Below, piece by piece: positions 6,073 through 7,021 of a DNA stretch of 7,021 nt (position 1 is its first letter; each line of letters starts with the position of its first letter). A program made the position numbers and the translations under genes. The stretch comes from an uncultured Clostridia bacterium (GTDB lineage Bacteria; Bacillota; Clostridia; Oscillospirales; Ruminococcaceae): positions 1 through 7,021 of the forward strand of contig CAMAJC010000092.1 of the NCBI GenBank assembly GCA_945835425.1, written 5' to 3'. The notes beneath the pieces were generated by a model. It had not been told where the DNA came from, did not search any database, and saw only the letters and a list, made by a program, of their open reading frames with translations.

Positions 6073-6088
6073 ATGTAATCGTTTACAT
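6073..6088 (+). promoter_or_regulatory. LacI-family / cre-like operator over the transcription start
   Basis: ATGTAATCGTTTACAT has perfect 6-bp inverted arms (ATGTAA and TTACAT) around a TCGT centre containing the CG typical of LacI-family operators. It also fits the CcpA cre consensus WTGNAANCGNWNNCW. It begins 7 bases after the -10 box, so a bound repressor would cover the start site. Whether the binder is CcpA or a dedicated sugar-responsive LacI-type protein cannot be told; no regulator gene is in the window. Confidence 0.7.
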
Positions 6089-6118
6089 CTATGCAGATAT
6101 GCAGAAAGGAAGTCGTTT

Positions 6119-7021
6119 ATGAAACTTGGTATGATTATTCAGCCCAAACCGGAAGAGTTCGACCATTTAAAGGAGCTGGGTCTGGACTTTGCAGAGCTGG
6201 ACTGCAACCCCGTCGAGTTCTTCGGCAAACCCGTCGATGAGCTGAAAGCACTGGCGCCCGAACTGAAAGCCGCTTCTGAGCGCACCGGCGTGGAAGTCGG
6301 CGCTGTCGGCCGCTGGGCAAGCCACATCCTGAACGAGGACGGCTCGGTCAACGAAGAGGAATGGAACAATGTCCAGGGCGTCATTGATTTCGGCAAAGAG
6401 CTGGGCGCAAAGTATTATCTCTGCTCGGTCGCTTACGTTCCCCAGCTGACCTACTACGGCAACATCACCGCTGCGATTCATGTCCTGCGCAAGATCGTCG
6501 CTGCGGCTAAGGAAGCCGGCATGGAGACCGCTATCGTCAACTGCATCATGGGCGACAACTACATCCGCACGCCTGAGCAGTGGAAGCTGATCCTCGACGA
6601 AGTCCCCGGCCTCGGCATCAAATATGACCCCTCTCACAGCTTTGTCCATGGCGGCGACAAGGGCGCTTACCTGCAGGAAGGCTTTGAATGGGGCGACCGC
6701 TTCAAATACGTCCACATCAAGGGCGTTATCCAGCTGGGCGATTCCACCGAGCCTGATATGTGGAAGAAGAGAGACATGATCGCACAGCATCCCGAGCTGA
6801 AAGACATCCTGATGCCCCAGATGTTCGCTCCCAACCATGTCTATGACAATCCTCCTGCCGGTATCGATTCGATCAACTGGAGAGCTTTCTTCGGCATCCT
6901 GTACAAATACGGCTACGACGGATACCTCTCGATCGAACCCCACTCCCAGACCTGGAGAGGCGAAAAGGGCGAATGGGGTGTCAAGTACACCATCCGCTAT
7001 ATCCGCGACCTCATGTACAAT
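6119..7021 (+). CDS. Sugar phosphate isomerase/epimerase-like TIM-barrel protein (open at window end)
   Basis: The frame runs from ATG at 6119 to the last base without a stop, giving 301 visible residues. AAAGGA (6105-6110) about 8 nt upstream supports the start, and the MKLGMIIQP N-terminus is a typical first barrel strand. It belongs to the xylose isomerase-like/AP endonuclease 2 superfamily, whose members isomerise or epimerise sugars, inositol derivatives or keto-sugars with a divalent metal in the cytosol. Seen: FAELD (Glu26), KYDPSHS (Asp170, His173), KYVHIKG (His199) and GYLSIEPH (Glu273), which fit C-terminal barrel metal and substrate positions. The segment TAIVNCIMG (138-145) stands where many relatives have a Glu-Asn-Cys strand end, and Val140 replaces the Glu. 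The LacI-type operator at its promoter supports a role in carbohydrate use and control by sugar supply. Since relatives are about 280-330 residues, it may be nearly complete. Substrate unknown. Confidence 0.88.
   Translation, partial: MKLGMIIQPKPEEFDHLKELGLDFAELDCNPVEFFGKPVDELKALAPELKAASERTGVEVGAVGRWASHILNEDGSVNEEEWNNVQGVIDFGKELGAKYYLCSVAYVPQLTYYGNITAAIHVLRKIVAAAKEAGMETAIVNCIMGDNYIRTPEQWKLILDEVPGLGIKYDPSHSFVHGGDKGAYLQEGFEWGDRFKYVHIKGVIQLGDSTEPDMWKKRDMIAQHPELKDILMPQMFAPNHVYDNPPAGIDSINWRAFFGILYKYGYDGYLSIEPHSQTWRGEKGEWGVKYTIRYIRDLMYN

Noticed and set aside
6167..6943. Minus-strand frame of 258 codons opposite the isomerase gene
   Set aside because: The plus-strand frame has promoter, operator, ribosome site and barrel motifs; the minus frame has none. 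The real gene lacks a stop inside the window, which can make the shadow look like the better ORF.
1..7021. CRISPR arrays, insertion sequences, tRNA or rRNA genes
   Set aside because: No regularly spaced repeats, transposase-like frames, terminal inverted repeats, or tRNA/rRNA-like sequence were seen on either strand.

Overview
The window looks like chromosomal DNA from an anaerobic Firmicute of the class Clostridia. The basis is a GC-rich coding style (by eye in the high fifties percent) with strong AGGAGG-type ribosome binding sites, TTGACA/TATAAT promoters, short GC-rich terminators with T tracts, and protein types common in Oscillospiraceae/Ruminococcaceae-like genomes. The genus cannot be named from sequence alone. 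All genes are on the + strand. They form separate transcription units rather than one operon, because strong terminators and fresh promoters lie between most of them. No gap exceeds 300 bases.

Layout. (1) Positions 1-565 hold the 3' part of a peptidase S51 / dipeptidase E-like protein with its GMSAGS nucleophile motif. (2) A 287-base gap carries a near-consensus promoter (TTGACA-17-TATACT) and a leader of about 150 nt. The leader contains a possible 18-codon ORF and ends at metY (853-2157), an O-acetylhomoserine sulfhydrylase. (3) A 136-base gap contains a 13-bp hairpin with only a short T run, and then cysK (2294-3217), cysteine synthase, closed by a very strong terminator (3226-3276). (4) Positions 3373-4554 encode a two-domain protein: an N-terminal CD3324/Mor-like helix-turn-helix region joined to an APH-fold small-molecule kinase. 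(5) With its own TTGACA-18-TACAAT promoter, 4685-5866 encodes a cation diffusion facilitator whose metal-site pattern (NxxxD, DxxxD) suggests Mn(II) or another non-Zn metal. It has an apparently duplicated cytosolic domain. A strong terminator follows. (6) A TTGACT-16-TATAAT promoter with a LacI-family-type operator over the transcription start drives a sugar phosphate isomerase/epimerase-like TIM-barrel protein (6119 to the window end, open at the 3' edge).

How the genes fit together. metY and cysK fix sulfide onto O-acetylhomoserine (giving homocysteine, for methionine) and onto O-acetylserine (giving cysteine). Together they form a sulfide-assimilation pair. The acetyltransferases that make their substrates are not in this window. 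The HTH-kinase fusion, the metal exporter and the isomerase appear functionally independent of that pair.

Most of the window is ordinary metabolism. The parts most worth a second look are the metY leader with its small ORF, the HTH-APH fusion, the hairpin between metY and cysK, the CDF domain duplication, and the isomerase, which seems to lack a usual metal-ligand glutamate.
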